From assembly GCA_000226015.1 (NCBI GenBank), contig JH154873.1, positions 21,532-57,399 of the forward strand: a DNA stretch of 35,868 nucleotides, given 5' to 3'. This DNA comes from Mnemiopsis leidyi. Taxonomy: Eukaryota > Ctenophora > Tentaculata > Lobata > Bolinopsidae. Below the pieces are notes generated by a model. That model saw nothing but the letters and a program-made list of their open reading frames with translations. It made no database searches and had not been told where the DNA came from. Of this stretch, positions 1 to 12,400 are shown piece by piece (the stretch's first letter is position 1; the number at the start of each line of letters is the position of its first letter). Made by a program: the position numbers and the translations under genes.

Positions 1-157
1 AGCATTAAAGTTAATTAATCATTAAATAAAGATTTCGAAATCCAGGGCAGAGCGTGAGAGAGCACCAAGCCTAGTTAAATAGTTAACAGCAACTGACGTA
101 ACATGTCTGTACAACTGAACAATGAACAGCGGGATAAGACGGCGCAGCGACACCTAC

Positions 158-488
158 CCACAAGAGAACCACAATAAGCGAGGAAAGCGGCAGCGAGGAC
201 GCAGTTAGCAATCACGGTCAAATGACTCTGGTGGTGCTCGACCACCGTTGTCCACTGCTCTCTCTGACTCTTGAGAACGGAGGTCAGGGAGGACATGGCT
301 CGGAGCTTCTCCCGGATGTTCTGACAGTCTGTCTGTAGGGAACGCTTCTTAACCACTGCTTGTTCGTACTTCTCTTGGAGGGCCTTGATCTCCACTTGGA
401 GGTTGGCTACTGCTTCCTCGCTAACTCCGCTTTCAGTTGTTGTTTGTGCGGCAGCTTCTTTTGCTAACTGTTCCTCTTTCTCGATCTC
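158..488 (-). CDS. Dynein-like exon 49: CC2 and start of AAA5
   Basis: Phase 0 in, 1 out. EEAVANLQVEIKALQEKYEQ is coiled coil CC2. REKLRAMSSLTSVLKSQREQ then WTTVVEHHQSHLTVIANCV fits kl.rA..Li..L..E..RW...v..l......GdvlLa, and LAAAFLAYCGSL fits LaaAfiaYlGpf of AAA5. Donor GTGG|GTAGGT; the gene goes on past the left edge. Confidence 0.95.
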
Positions 489-3400
489 CTGTTTGTTCCA
501 AAGACAAAATAAGTTGTCTTTTCGTAAATAGTGACCGATAAGGTAATAATAATAATAATAAGGTAATTTAGGGCTAGAGGATAAAACATTTTTCGATTTG
601 GCAACGAACCAATTAACTCGGCTAATTCTAAGATAAGACTTGATAAGCCACCGACCTTTAGAAGAGCAGCAAGACTCTGAGCCTGCTCCTGAGCTATCGT
701 GACAGGTCCGTACGCGTGGTGATAAGATAGAAGAGCCAACATGAACTTGTATATGACGCCGACTTTCTCAGAGGCATAGGTCACTGCCTCTTCGTCAAGC
801 TTCCGAGTAGTGCAGTCGGCTGTTAGGAACAAAAAGTCAGTTTTAATTGGTTAAAACAATAAAAATCTCGATACACGATTTGCAAGTTAAAAGTTAGGAT
901 TTGTTTTCAAGTCAATAATGTAAGATTTCATAACAAAAGTACAAAATTTAGGGAACAAAACATAAAAATATGAGGTGTAGTAAAAGTATGACCAAGAAAT
1001 GTGCGACCATCAACAAAACACGTTACACGATCACTATACTTCGCACAAAAGTCCAATACCTATTTCTGGTACTACGGCACCAGTATCTATGGATTGTCTA
1101 CGGGTTGCCATAGATACCGGTGGAGCGACCTCCTTAAGAGCCTGCTCTGAGTGATCATCTGAAGGCAAGCTCTCCCATTAGGATTCCAAACAAAGAAAGT
1201 TAGGAAAGATTATATTGTTATTTTAACCAATAAATTTCAGTAAATTACAGAACAAGAATGGCAGTATTAAAGTATAGTATCTAACGCACCTGCTACTCGT
1301 TTCATGAGGTTCTGAACAACGTCGACAGTTTTAGAGCAGAGTCCCTCCTGCCAGTTGAGTCCGGCAATGGAGTCCCTGATACCCTGGGAGTCTTGTAACG
1401 TCCCCTGAACCACCAACCACTGGTCTTTCTCTTTCTTGTCTTTTTTGTCCACTTCTGCTGGCTTTATTACCGCTGGAACTTTAATCCTCGCTTTAGTTTT
1501 CCGTCTGTCACGTGTGATTTCTGCTTGGTTAGTCGCGTCTTCTTCAACCTAAGAGTTATCTTAGTTATGGGTGAGGATTTTACCCCTGTTTAAATAGCTA
1601 TATATAAGTGATCCATGTTGATTGTACGTGTTAGTTGCAACTATATTTGCAGGAAGCTAGAAGCGCCTTACAGCTTATCGAGTTAAAGCTAAGCAGGCGA
1701 GACAATACCAATATCTAATGATCAATGTAAATTTAAGAAAATGTAAACCACTGGGGTAGGAAGTTCCTCAGGAAGCTTCTTCTCGCACTGAAGAAGTTTG
1801 ACGAAGATCATCATGATACTGTTGACCATTGGGGGCGGGGAGGGCATCACTCGGATACTGTCGAAGAGATTCCGGTCTAGCAAAACTAACATTGACTCCA
1901 GCTGAAATGTTGGAATAACTTACCTCAAATATTTTGATATGGTAAAGCGTTTGTTAACTTTGTACTGCGTAATGCAATCCAGTTAATCAGTTACTTGGGC
2001 TGAACCTCAAAATCGTAAAAACGCAGACATATTCATTCCGAAAAACTAATTAATAAAAAGTCATTATTAGTTGCTGCTGAGAAAGCCATACCAGCCCAGT
2101 CCGAATTCTTATATTACAATGCACGTTGCGATACATTCTCAGTTACTCAAAATTAAGTTATAAAACGTGTTATGAGTTAATTAGGTATGTTTCATCACTA
2201 CGCTTCCCCTGTGGGACAACACAAACACAAATCCTGTACTTTTGCAATTTAATTAAGACATCGCGTGTTTGTGCTTAGCATCTATGTACGCCACACATTC
2301 CATTATTATACCTCTATACTCTGTTTTATTTGCCAAACTTAGCGGCGGCATCCGGCGGCGTGGCCTGTGGAGTCCGTTGAAGAAAGAGCCATCAGCCAGT
2401 AACTTAGGTTACTAGGAGTGACTTAACAGTGAATGAGGCTCAGACGCAACTGCGAATTTCACTTCAATTTACGTTTTGTTCTTTTTCTTAAAACTTATTG
2501 AATAATTTTTGAAAATCTCTGAATATCAAGTTCACACTTCACGGCTAACGCCGCTTTTGTCGGCCTTAAACTATTCGGTGCAGCGGCGTGTGCATTTTCG
2601 TCTACGCCACCTGTTTTTCGTTTCTGTTTATTAATAATCGTAAACGACTATCTTATAATTAAGACTAGTAGATGCATCAGAACATCACAAAATAAAACAA
2701 ACCTTTGATTTGTGTTTGTTCAGGGTTATAGTCAAAGCCTCCTCTTCGGACTTGGCCGCCTCGAACTGCTGAAGAATCTTTACCTTCCGTCTTGATCTTC
2801 TTTCTTCCTTTGTCATCTTGGGATCATAGTCGTCCTCTAAAAACTCGTACACATCTTGTTGATCCTCCTGGAAACAATTTGGGATCTAACCTAACATACT
2901 TAAGATTTTTGTATTTTGTTTTAAAATTAAATGAAATCCCATGGCTCACGTAGGTTCTGTCATCACAATTTACGGTTTTCACTGAAGGATAGGTAGTTTA
3001 AGAGATAACACCTTGATCTTGGCGAATGCGAATGGTCTCAAACTTCAAAGTTAATCCTGACTTTTAAATTATTTAGAGCAAACGTGTGACTTTAGACTTT
3101 AGAGCAAACGTGTGACTTAAACGAACGTGTTCGGTTTACTGAATATAAGAATGTAGAGCGTGATTTGCCAAACAAATATCAATATCCGTGTGGCTTAGCA
3201 CGCCCTAACCAGCTCAAATTTACCAGAATTGTTCTAAACTCTGGTTTTTAGCACATAATTTCTACAAGGAGAGAAACTTATTGTTAACTTTAATCCAGAA
3301 ACATACCACTGTAAAATTCTCACTCTGATTTTAAAACATCTGTGCTTGCGGATAAAATCATTTAATCAGATTTTTACCCATTTGTAGAAATTTTTTTTGA

Positions 3401-6400
3401 CAGGATATGAATTATAAAATTTTAGGGTATTTTATTGATGCCTCACTTTAATGTTACCTTTAAGGACAATTTCTCTTGTAAAGAACAACGCGCTGGAGAG
3501 TTGCTACAGTTATAGAGTTTCTTGTACATTTATAAAATAGTTAACAGAGTTGAAAGTAGGGAACCTCAACATTCAACAATCTTACGGAAAATTAGAACAC
3601 CAAGTACCCAGTAAACGATATTTATGCCTGGCAGTGGGCGCATAATTAAAGCAGCCTTTATCGGAGACGCTCCATCTTATATGCATTTGCGGTTATACCA
3701 TTGTTAGAATTTTGCATTGCGTTTGTACCCTAAACTGCTTAGAATAACCGAGAAACTGACCAACTGGGACTGCAGAGCCTGCAAACTGGGAAGTAGACTA
3801 CTTTCACAGCCGAGCTGAGCTTTAATCTTTTCTAGTGCGGCACTCTTCATCGTCAGTTGTTTCAGCAACTCCTGCACCTGAAACATATTGTAAATTCAAG
3901 ATTGTAGATAGTCTATCAAATGCGCTGTAGATTACATGGTGTGGCGTTCGTCTTATAGTTAGCGGAATGATCCGAACTATAGAGAAACTCTATTTACGAG
4001 TAATTAGGAGCACCTCGATTTGAGTATCTGCCAGAATCTTCTCCCCGCTGACGATTGCCTCGTTCATTTTCTTGCAGCTCTCCACCATTGATTGTATCGT
4101 TAACAGTGCCTCCCTGGATAAAAGTACATTGCGTAATTGAACATGGTGCTTAAGAATATTGTAGGTCAGTAACTGAAATTTATACTGTGCAGTTTTAATA
4201 ACCACACGCCAATATGCTACTTTACAGTTGAAAGTATTAAGGGAAGAAGAAGGCTCAATATTGACACTCTGTGATGCATGACGGCATGATCTAACGTGCG
4301 CAGTATTAAAAACTACGCCTCGCGCTTATCTCTGAAATTATACTATTGAATGTGTCAACAGTAGAATAGTGATGCATAGTAGTAGCAATAGCCCAAACTT
4401 TCACTAGGCGAAGGATGGGGACATGATTAAACCTATAAAGTAGACGAGAATTTGAACTTGGTCACTTTGTTTTGTCATCAGCAGGTCAAGGGGCTGCCCT
4501 TTCAGTTGTTTAATCGAATATAAACTCGCAGTTAGCCTATCATTTGGTTGTCAGTAGTCGGTTGTCTCTAGTGTTTCTTAAGTTCGGATACAAAACTTTG
4601 CGACTTGGACTAAGCTTCATTTGTGACAGTATAATGAATGAATTAAGTTAGTTCACAGAGTTATAATTATGACTAAACAAATTGTAAATTAATTTGTGTC
4701 GTGATACAAATTGTAAGAGACTAATAATATTATTGAGCATTCTGAATGCTCACGTAATTAAACTTTATAAAGTTTAAGAAGAAAGAACTATAATCACAAG
4801 TGCAGGACGACTAGCAACACTCCAAATTGAAGTTCAAACAACACGAAGCTGAACCAGGAGCTTACTCCTAGCCAGCGTTCAGAGGGTTAACCCGGCCGAG
4901 CTTACTTGTGGACGGATAGTTTAGTCTCCTCTGCGCCACTTTTCTTTGTGTAGAGAGCGATAAAATAGTCGAGGAATTGCTGGTATACTTTCGGACCAAC
5001 CAAAACACCCTGAGGATTATAATATCTAAGTTTTACAATTATGATCTCCAGTTGCGGAATTTATACAATAAGTTTAGGGGTTATCTTAATTCCAGAGATC
5101 TGTTGCGACTTTCTCGAAAAAGTGGTCTAGAATAGCTGCTGAGTGCCTTAGCTGAGTGCCTGAGCTGTAGGACGTATTGTTAAACAGTCATGTTACAATC
5201 ATGAAAAAATGTGTAGCTAAGATTGAGGTGAGGTAGAAGCTAAGCAAGAAAGCGAAACCCCTGGTTTTAAAACATGGTGGACATAAACCTCACATGAGGT
5301 ACCTAATGTAACGTTCCACATAACTCCAACCGAAATTTCATGCTAGTAAAAAACCTAGTACCCGAGAAAATACATTTCTTTATCTATGTTTCACAAAGGG
5401 ACCCCCTCAGTTTAATTAACGATACGAATAGAACACTTTTTTCCTTTTTTATTCTTCCAGCCATTAATTGGAAGACCTCTCGTCACGAGTGAGTACAGTT
5501 ATGAGTACCGGAAGTTTTAGACTAAGCATAAGCAGTTAAAGTTTCGGTCCATGTACAGTATCTATGTAGAATTTTCGACCTATACTGATTTAGGACATCG
5601 GACACTTGCACTCTATTAAATGTACAAACGTGATAACCAAGTCGTTGTACTGGATTATTGATTAGAAAAGGTGGAAAATGAAATTTAAATAACACTTGAC
5701 AACTTGGACATGCACGTAAGCTCTACAAGTTCCGCCCAAAATGATCTTCCCAGGCCCAGTATTGTGGATATTGAGATATCATAATTTCATCAATTGTCAC
5801 GTGACAGCTTAAGCTACGTGCGTTTTCATTGGTTCAAACTCTAGTCATGATTCAATAATTTAAAATACCGACAATTTCACTAAATTTGTCATTCCAATCT
5901 GCTGGAGGGGGTGACTTTGACAGTTAAACACGTGACCAATAATAATATGAATTCACCACGATGATAGGGTGATTCTAGATATCTAAAACGAACGAATTAC
6001 CATGGCAACCATTAAAAATTGGGATTGTTAGAACAAACGGTTTGAGAAATAGGGATCGCATTTTAGTGGTCCAACAATTCAATTAAACAGAGGACTTAAT
6101 TCTTTGATACCGAAAACACTATTGTTCTTATGTTAAGACATGGCTTTATAGCTTATATGTACCCGAAACCTCTCTCTCGCCGTTTTCAGTGATCTCGTTT
6201 AATTAATGGTGGAATGATTTGCGAGCATCTAAATGGTATTCGTAACCCGGTTTGAATTGCAGTGTATTCCTTCCTGTAACTCGGGGTAAACGTGAGGTTA
6301 TTAACTTCCAGCCATATCAGAGCCGCCTCAATGCAACTTGAATAAAGAAAATACGGGAGCTGAGACGTGGTGCGTGACTGGGTCATTATAAGCTCACTAC

Positions 6401-9400
6401 AAGTAAGAATGCAACATTTTGTCTTATTTTTCTAGAAAATCGGCTTTAGCGATGAAAATAGGCTGCTTTTTGTTCAGCACTAAAGGGTTAAAAGTGCTGC
6501 TCATAGTCACATTTTACTAAATACTTAAATAGCTTTCGATTGAAATTTAATATCTCTTCTGCACTGTTGCCAAGCGCTTTGTATATTAAAGTATTTAATC
6601 AAGCGCTTTGTATATTAAAGTATTTAATCCAGGTCATTCTGCCATTCTGACTTTTTAGGAGTGTTGCAATCTGATTACCGTTTTGTTGTGGGCGTAGGCG
6701 GAAAGAATCACTTTTACACACAGACCACGTCTTATAAGATTCACACTCCACATGGAGAACCATTAAACAAACCTCGCTGGGAACAGAGAGGAGTCTCGCC
6801 AACTTGACACACTCCAGAAGTGTGTTCTGTTTGTGATGGGAGGCAGGTGAAGATACCAGCTCCCAGGGGTGGGGCGCTAGTTGGGACTGCACCAACGTGT
6901 GTATGTTCGTTATCACTTGTACTAGCAGCTCTCTGGAGAGGTTTCCCGGTTTAGATCTCTTTGTCTCACGTGACGGGAAAGCGGAATGGCTTTGTAAGAA
7001 TTTTCCTTGACAGTTCAAGGAAAGGTCGAACCTTCTCTTTTCTTGTCTTTCGTTTTTCGTATGCAAGTGCAGCCATAATAATAATGATAAATGGGGTTTT
7101 AAAACTGCTATTTAGCAAGAACTTATATCCGGCAGTGTTATAAAAACTGGTGGAAAACTACCATCATTACCAAGATTTATAAATATTCCGAAATTGGGTT
7201 TTTGTTTCCATTTTAACAGTTTAAAATCTTGTATATAGGTTGATATCCCTTAAACCTGCCCAATAACTTTGCCAAAAACTACAATGTCTAGTACACGTAA
7301 CCAGGACATGATAGAATGGCTGCTTCAATCAAGTCATGAAAACGTGGCAGTAGAGGCGAAGCTTCCAATAGTATAAGTCACATTTTAATTTGATCTGGGA
7401 TTCTTGCCAAATTTAGGTCTTTGATACTAAGCGATATATTGAATAATGAATATACCTGACCTCGATTAAGATTAAAATTAGGCAATTTTGAACTAGTGTC
7501 CCCAGCACAATCAACCGTCCGGAATTTTATCTGGCGACATTCACTGTAAGATACTGAATAGAACGATGTTGGCTTGGATAGTTATATTGTTGCTGCAACA
7601 ATTTCACATCCGTAGCAACAGCAATATAGTTATTTAAACTTAAAATCATTACATCCTATTCATTATCGAAGTTTTCGAAGAAAGCCATTTTTACTATCAC
7701 TAAGTTACTTCATGTTAAAAAAAGTTACTCCATACTTCTCGTTGGAGTTTACGTTCAGGTAATTTAGAACGTTAGCTTAACGGCCTTGAAACTTAGATGA
7801 TATCTTCTATGCACTGCTTTGTGGTTTCACCTTTTCAACAGTTGATAATTGTTGTTAATAGCTTGAATATCGAAATTTTTATTATAACGATGAAATTGAC
7901 AAGTTAATAGACTTTGAGGCGATATAAAAAGCTTGAAATAGTTCGTCATCAAAACATAGGCAATTACTGGTCAATTGCTTCACCAATAATTTGCCATAAT
8001 AATTATCCTTTCCGATATTTGCCTACCGAAACGCAAACATAACAAATTAATATTGCTTAAATTTACCTCGCTACTATTGGGCCTGAATCGGTTTATGGCA
8101 TTTTTGTAAATTCACAATTTTTCCTTGCCATCAACCCGCTGGAAAGCGTTGTATTTTTTATTAGCTATTTTCATCAACATTGTGGACAGAGTGAGTCTGG
8201 TTCTCAGACTTCACGAGGCTGTGGGTTGTTCTTTGCTGCTAACCGCTGTTATAGTTGTCGTACAACGTGACAAAAATTTAAAGCAGTGCATTAGAACTGA
8301 TTTTTAGAATCAGTGGCTAACTTTAATCGTGATTTTCATTTTCTAATACACCCAGTTTATCTTAGTCAACATTGCGACTTATTTGTCGGAGCCAGGATTG
8401 CAGCAAAGCTGCGTTTAATTCTCTTTGACTTACGTCTCCTTCTCATTAAAGTTAGAAGCTTGCTTTGAGGACATGTAGTAAGAGCAGGTACTAGACAGGG
8501 CAGCTTTCTGCCACTCCATCAGCCAGCTTACTTGACACAGATTTAGTAATCCTTTAAATTTCCTGCAAAGAATTAGATAAGTCGTCCTAATTTCCCCGAA
8601 ACTGATGACAATTCAATGCAATGTGACTGTCAACGCGACCGAAAAATGCTTTTAAGCACTTACAGCTTTTCTCTTTCTCAGAACCAGACCGTTAGTCTTA
8701 TCACGAATTTTGTGGAAATTTTGACTCACGCATTTGTAGTGTTAAGATAGGGTGAACCAGGCTCGATGCAGATCACAATCCTGAGATTCCTCTTGACCCT
8801 GAGGGAGAAGAACTGGATGGGATCGGACAGGAGCTCTGGAGCGTCTCGTCTTATCACCACCTGGGGGGAGGACAGTTAGAAACAGCCGTGTTCAGCAGAC
8901 CTTAACTCGAAGTTTACGGCCGAGCAGTACGACCTGCGAAAAATAACATTTTTGTGGCTTTTTAATTTTTTCCCTTGACAGTTCCAGAATCCAGGTCAAC
9001 ATTTCGTTTATTATTTACGCTAGTTACATGTGGCGTGCATATTATCTGCTTAGTTAATATGTAATTGATTGGTATTAAGAATGTTTACAACGTGCACCAA
9101 TATTCCTTGAACAATGAGGTTATTTGACAGGAGATTAGTCCAGCGAATAATTGTTAGATTTGATTATAACACAATTAGGCGCCTGATATGGCAATCTTGT
9201 GGCCAAAGGTTAACAAGATTGCACCGTCTCATGTGAGGGAGCATGCCCCTTTATAACATATGGTCAATGGTAGGAGGTCAATCCAGGGTGGAAGCACTGG
9301 TTCACCCCACGGAATTTACCTTAAGTTTTGGTGCCTGTTTAGTTTCAGTTCGTTAGAAAGGATTTGGTTCCTCACAAGGTATTGTGCCAGTCACAGCATT

Positions 9401-12400
9401 TTCCCAAGATGCTCAGTAAATAAAATAAAAGGAAGGTGTTATTAGACACCGCATCGTTCATTTTTATTTCTTACTGCGAAGAACATAGAGTAGACTGCCT
9501 ATTGTCCCCTTTGAAGTAAATCTGATTCTAGATTTACAAACAATTTGAGTTTTCTAGATTCAAAAACATGAAAAGAAACATTCATGACTCATTTATTCTT
9601 GAATTTGTTCCTAATCCATCATTTCCCGTCCTTCAATGCTTATCGCACCGTCACGGCACAATTTTCAAGCCGATCGCGCGGATCGTTCAGCCCAATTCTC
9701 CGAATGGTACAAACCTGCAAGCTCTGAAGTAGTCCCTCCATTTCGTCGTTAGTGAACAAGAAGGGGATCTCCCCCGCAAGCAGGGCACTGTTCAGCTTCT
9801 CCATCAGCTCCTCCTCGTGTGCTATGTTGCTCTGGTGGGGATTACGTCTGTTGGAGCCGGTGCTTGCTCACAATTTATTTCATACAAAATTTAGCCTACT
9901 ACCTGGTAGTGGTTACAGAGTTGGGCATCGTGCCAGTTCATGAAGCTCAAGTAAAGGCTGCGTCGTGTTAAACTGTTTAAGTAAAGTCTATTTCTAGACT
10001 GATATTGTCTCATGATTTAATACGAATATCATTTTAATCTTTAAGCTAAAATCTGCTACGTAAATGGCGCTAAGATTGGCGGCCAAATAGCTACACGTAA
10101 GAAAGGAAGTAGGATGGCTGATTTGTTTCGTAAAACATAGAAGAATTGCATTTCAGAGTATATCTCACATTGATGAGCAGAACACACTGCCTGCCTTCGC
10201 TGCCCGCCACCCTAAAAGCTGTCCTGGCTTGCTCAAAGAAGTGCTGAGGACGGGTAGATTTGACCGTGAAGAGCTCCATCCCCGAGATAAAGGAGGCCAG
10301 GTTCACCAGCAGATCCAGGTTGTTTCCATGCGATCCGACACACAACATGTTACCCCTGAAATTGCATTGTCCAACGTGAGCAATAGTCAGAGAATTTGAT
10401 GTGTTTCCAGGTTACCACATCACTCAGATTAATACGCTGCTCGGCAATAGCTGCATATTTTAACGTATGCCCTTCTGCCACTGACCGACGCCATTTTAAA
10501 ATAGTTCAAGTTGTCACATTGAGTCATTTAAAGATTGTAGCTGAATTCCTTGAGTTTCTAACTCTACAGATACCAGATGAAGCTCGAACCACTTGACGGA
10601 ATAGCTAAATAAGTTGCTTTTCAACTTAGCCCAAAACTTGCTTAGGTATTTGCATAGGACTTAAGGAAGTCAGTCTCCTGTTAAATGGTTTTTCACAGAA
10701 CTTATAAGCTTTATTTCAATTTCAATTTTAATTTGTTGCTCAATTACAATATCATTCGAGTGACCTCACTTTAAACTGCTAATATCTACTTAGCCGCAAG
10801 GCAAATAACAATTGAAAAATACCATATCCAATTTCGAGCTCGGATTCGAGCGCGGAATTGGTATAATCAGAATCGCGACCCAGGTCACCTAGTCAACCTT
10901 TGAATTTCAAGTCGCGAGCTTGCAATCGCGTCATTGTTCCAAATATGTGCCTGGCCTGGCACGAAAGCTAAAGCTAACCTCGAGTATTACACACGTTAAA
11001 TTTAACTTTAGAGTATTGAGTATATTTCAAATAAAACATAGTTTTAATACTTTCAACACTACTATTATTCAAATAATTTGAGCTAGCGGATGGTATTCAG
11101 AGGGCATTAATGTAATGTACTGTGAACTGGTCCCAAGACCAGTCGCCATCTTATCATTTATGTCAACCGTGTTTAGTCATTGACTACTGATACCTAGATA
11201 CTGAACAGTAACCTGCACCTTGACCTTGTCGTAGGTCTTCGGTTTCGAGTGAGCAATGAGCATTCAAGTACGGATCCCGCCAGCAACTTGAACTTATAGT
11301 TATAACATGCGATAATCGATCCAACTACCATGAAATTTTGAGAGAATAAAATCCGTTACCGCTATTATTTTCGATCCGTTTCTAGTTCTGAGCGGACTCA
11401 GTTGGTTTCTAATTCTAACACTAAGCAGATTGGTTCAAGTTAAACAATCGGCCACCATTTCCAGCATTTTGACCAGTTGTTGTAAATTTGTTCTCCAATG
11501 GAACATGGTCCTTATTAGGTTATTTTTTGAATAGCTCATCATTCGAGCGATTAGTGATTCACGAAACAGTGAAAGTTAGTTAAGAACTGCGCCATTTCAG
11601 GAAGTTAATGTTGGGCACTTTCGCGGCAGAGAACAAACTACAACTAATCAAGAGGTTCAGCAGCTTTGATTAATGAGAAAAATCCATTGTCTCAGAGCTT
11701 TCTCTACATTAGTAAGTTAGTGAGTTAATAAACCCCAAAAAGAGCACGCTGTCTGAACAAGAAGTCCCTAAACCTGCTCATGGTTATAACGCGATGTATC
11801 TTCAAGATGTGTTCCAGAGTGACGTCACTCAGGAGGAGAGAGTTGAGCTGTTTTTGAGCCTCGTCAGTCATCTGCTGGCAATAGCGGACCATCACTTGCC
11901 GGATGTCCTGGAGATTAGATACTGGCTTCACTTGGACTGGCACTCCGGCTGAGTTACTGCCGCTCGCTACTCCTGCGGAATCTTGGTTGCTAGGTTGAGT
12001 TTATATGTTTTTGTCAGAAATATTTCATCAGAATCTTGGCTGCTAGGGCCTAGGTTTCAGAGTTGATGTACATATGTTAACTGTTAAAAAGGTTAAAGCG
12101 AAATCTTGGTTTCTAGGTTTAGTCTAAGAACTTTTTCGACCTATCATGTTTCAGAGTTTCGTTATTGAATCGCTAGGCTAACCTTGACCTAAAATGTTTT
12201 CGTGTCAAAATACTGAGCTTAAAATAGAATAATTCGTTTTCTGGACCACTTTCAGTCAAATTAAAAGTTTCTAGCCCCTAGATTTAATGTATTTTGCTTT
12301 CAGAAGTGATACAAGCCATGATCAAAACAGTTTTTAAAGTTTCTTATAATCTATTTTCGAACAAGCAAAACGTGTCACTATAATTTAATGGGGGTCTGAC

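Larger units (their letters stand above)
5010..6772. other. Dynein intron 40
   Basis: 1763 bp. Holds the 29-bp duplication and the weaker X-box. A 66-codon minus-strand frame at 6186-6386 shows no family resemblance and is taken as chance. Confidence 0.7.
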
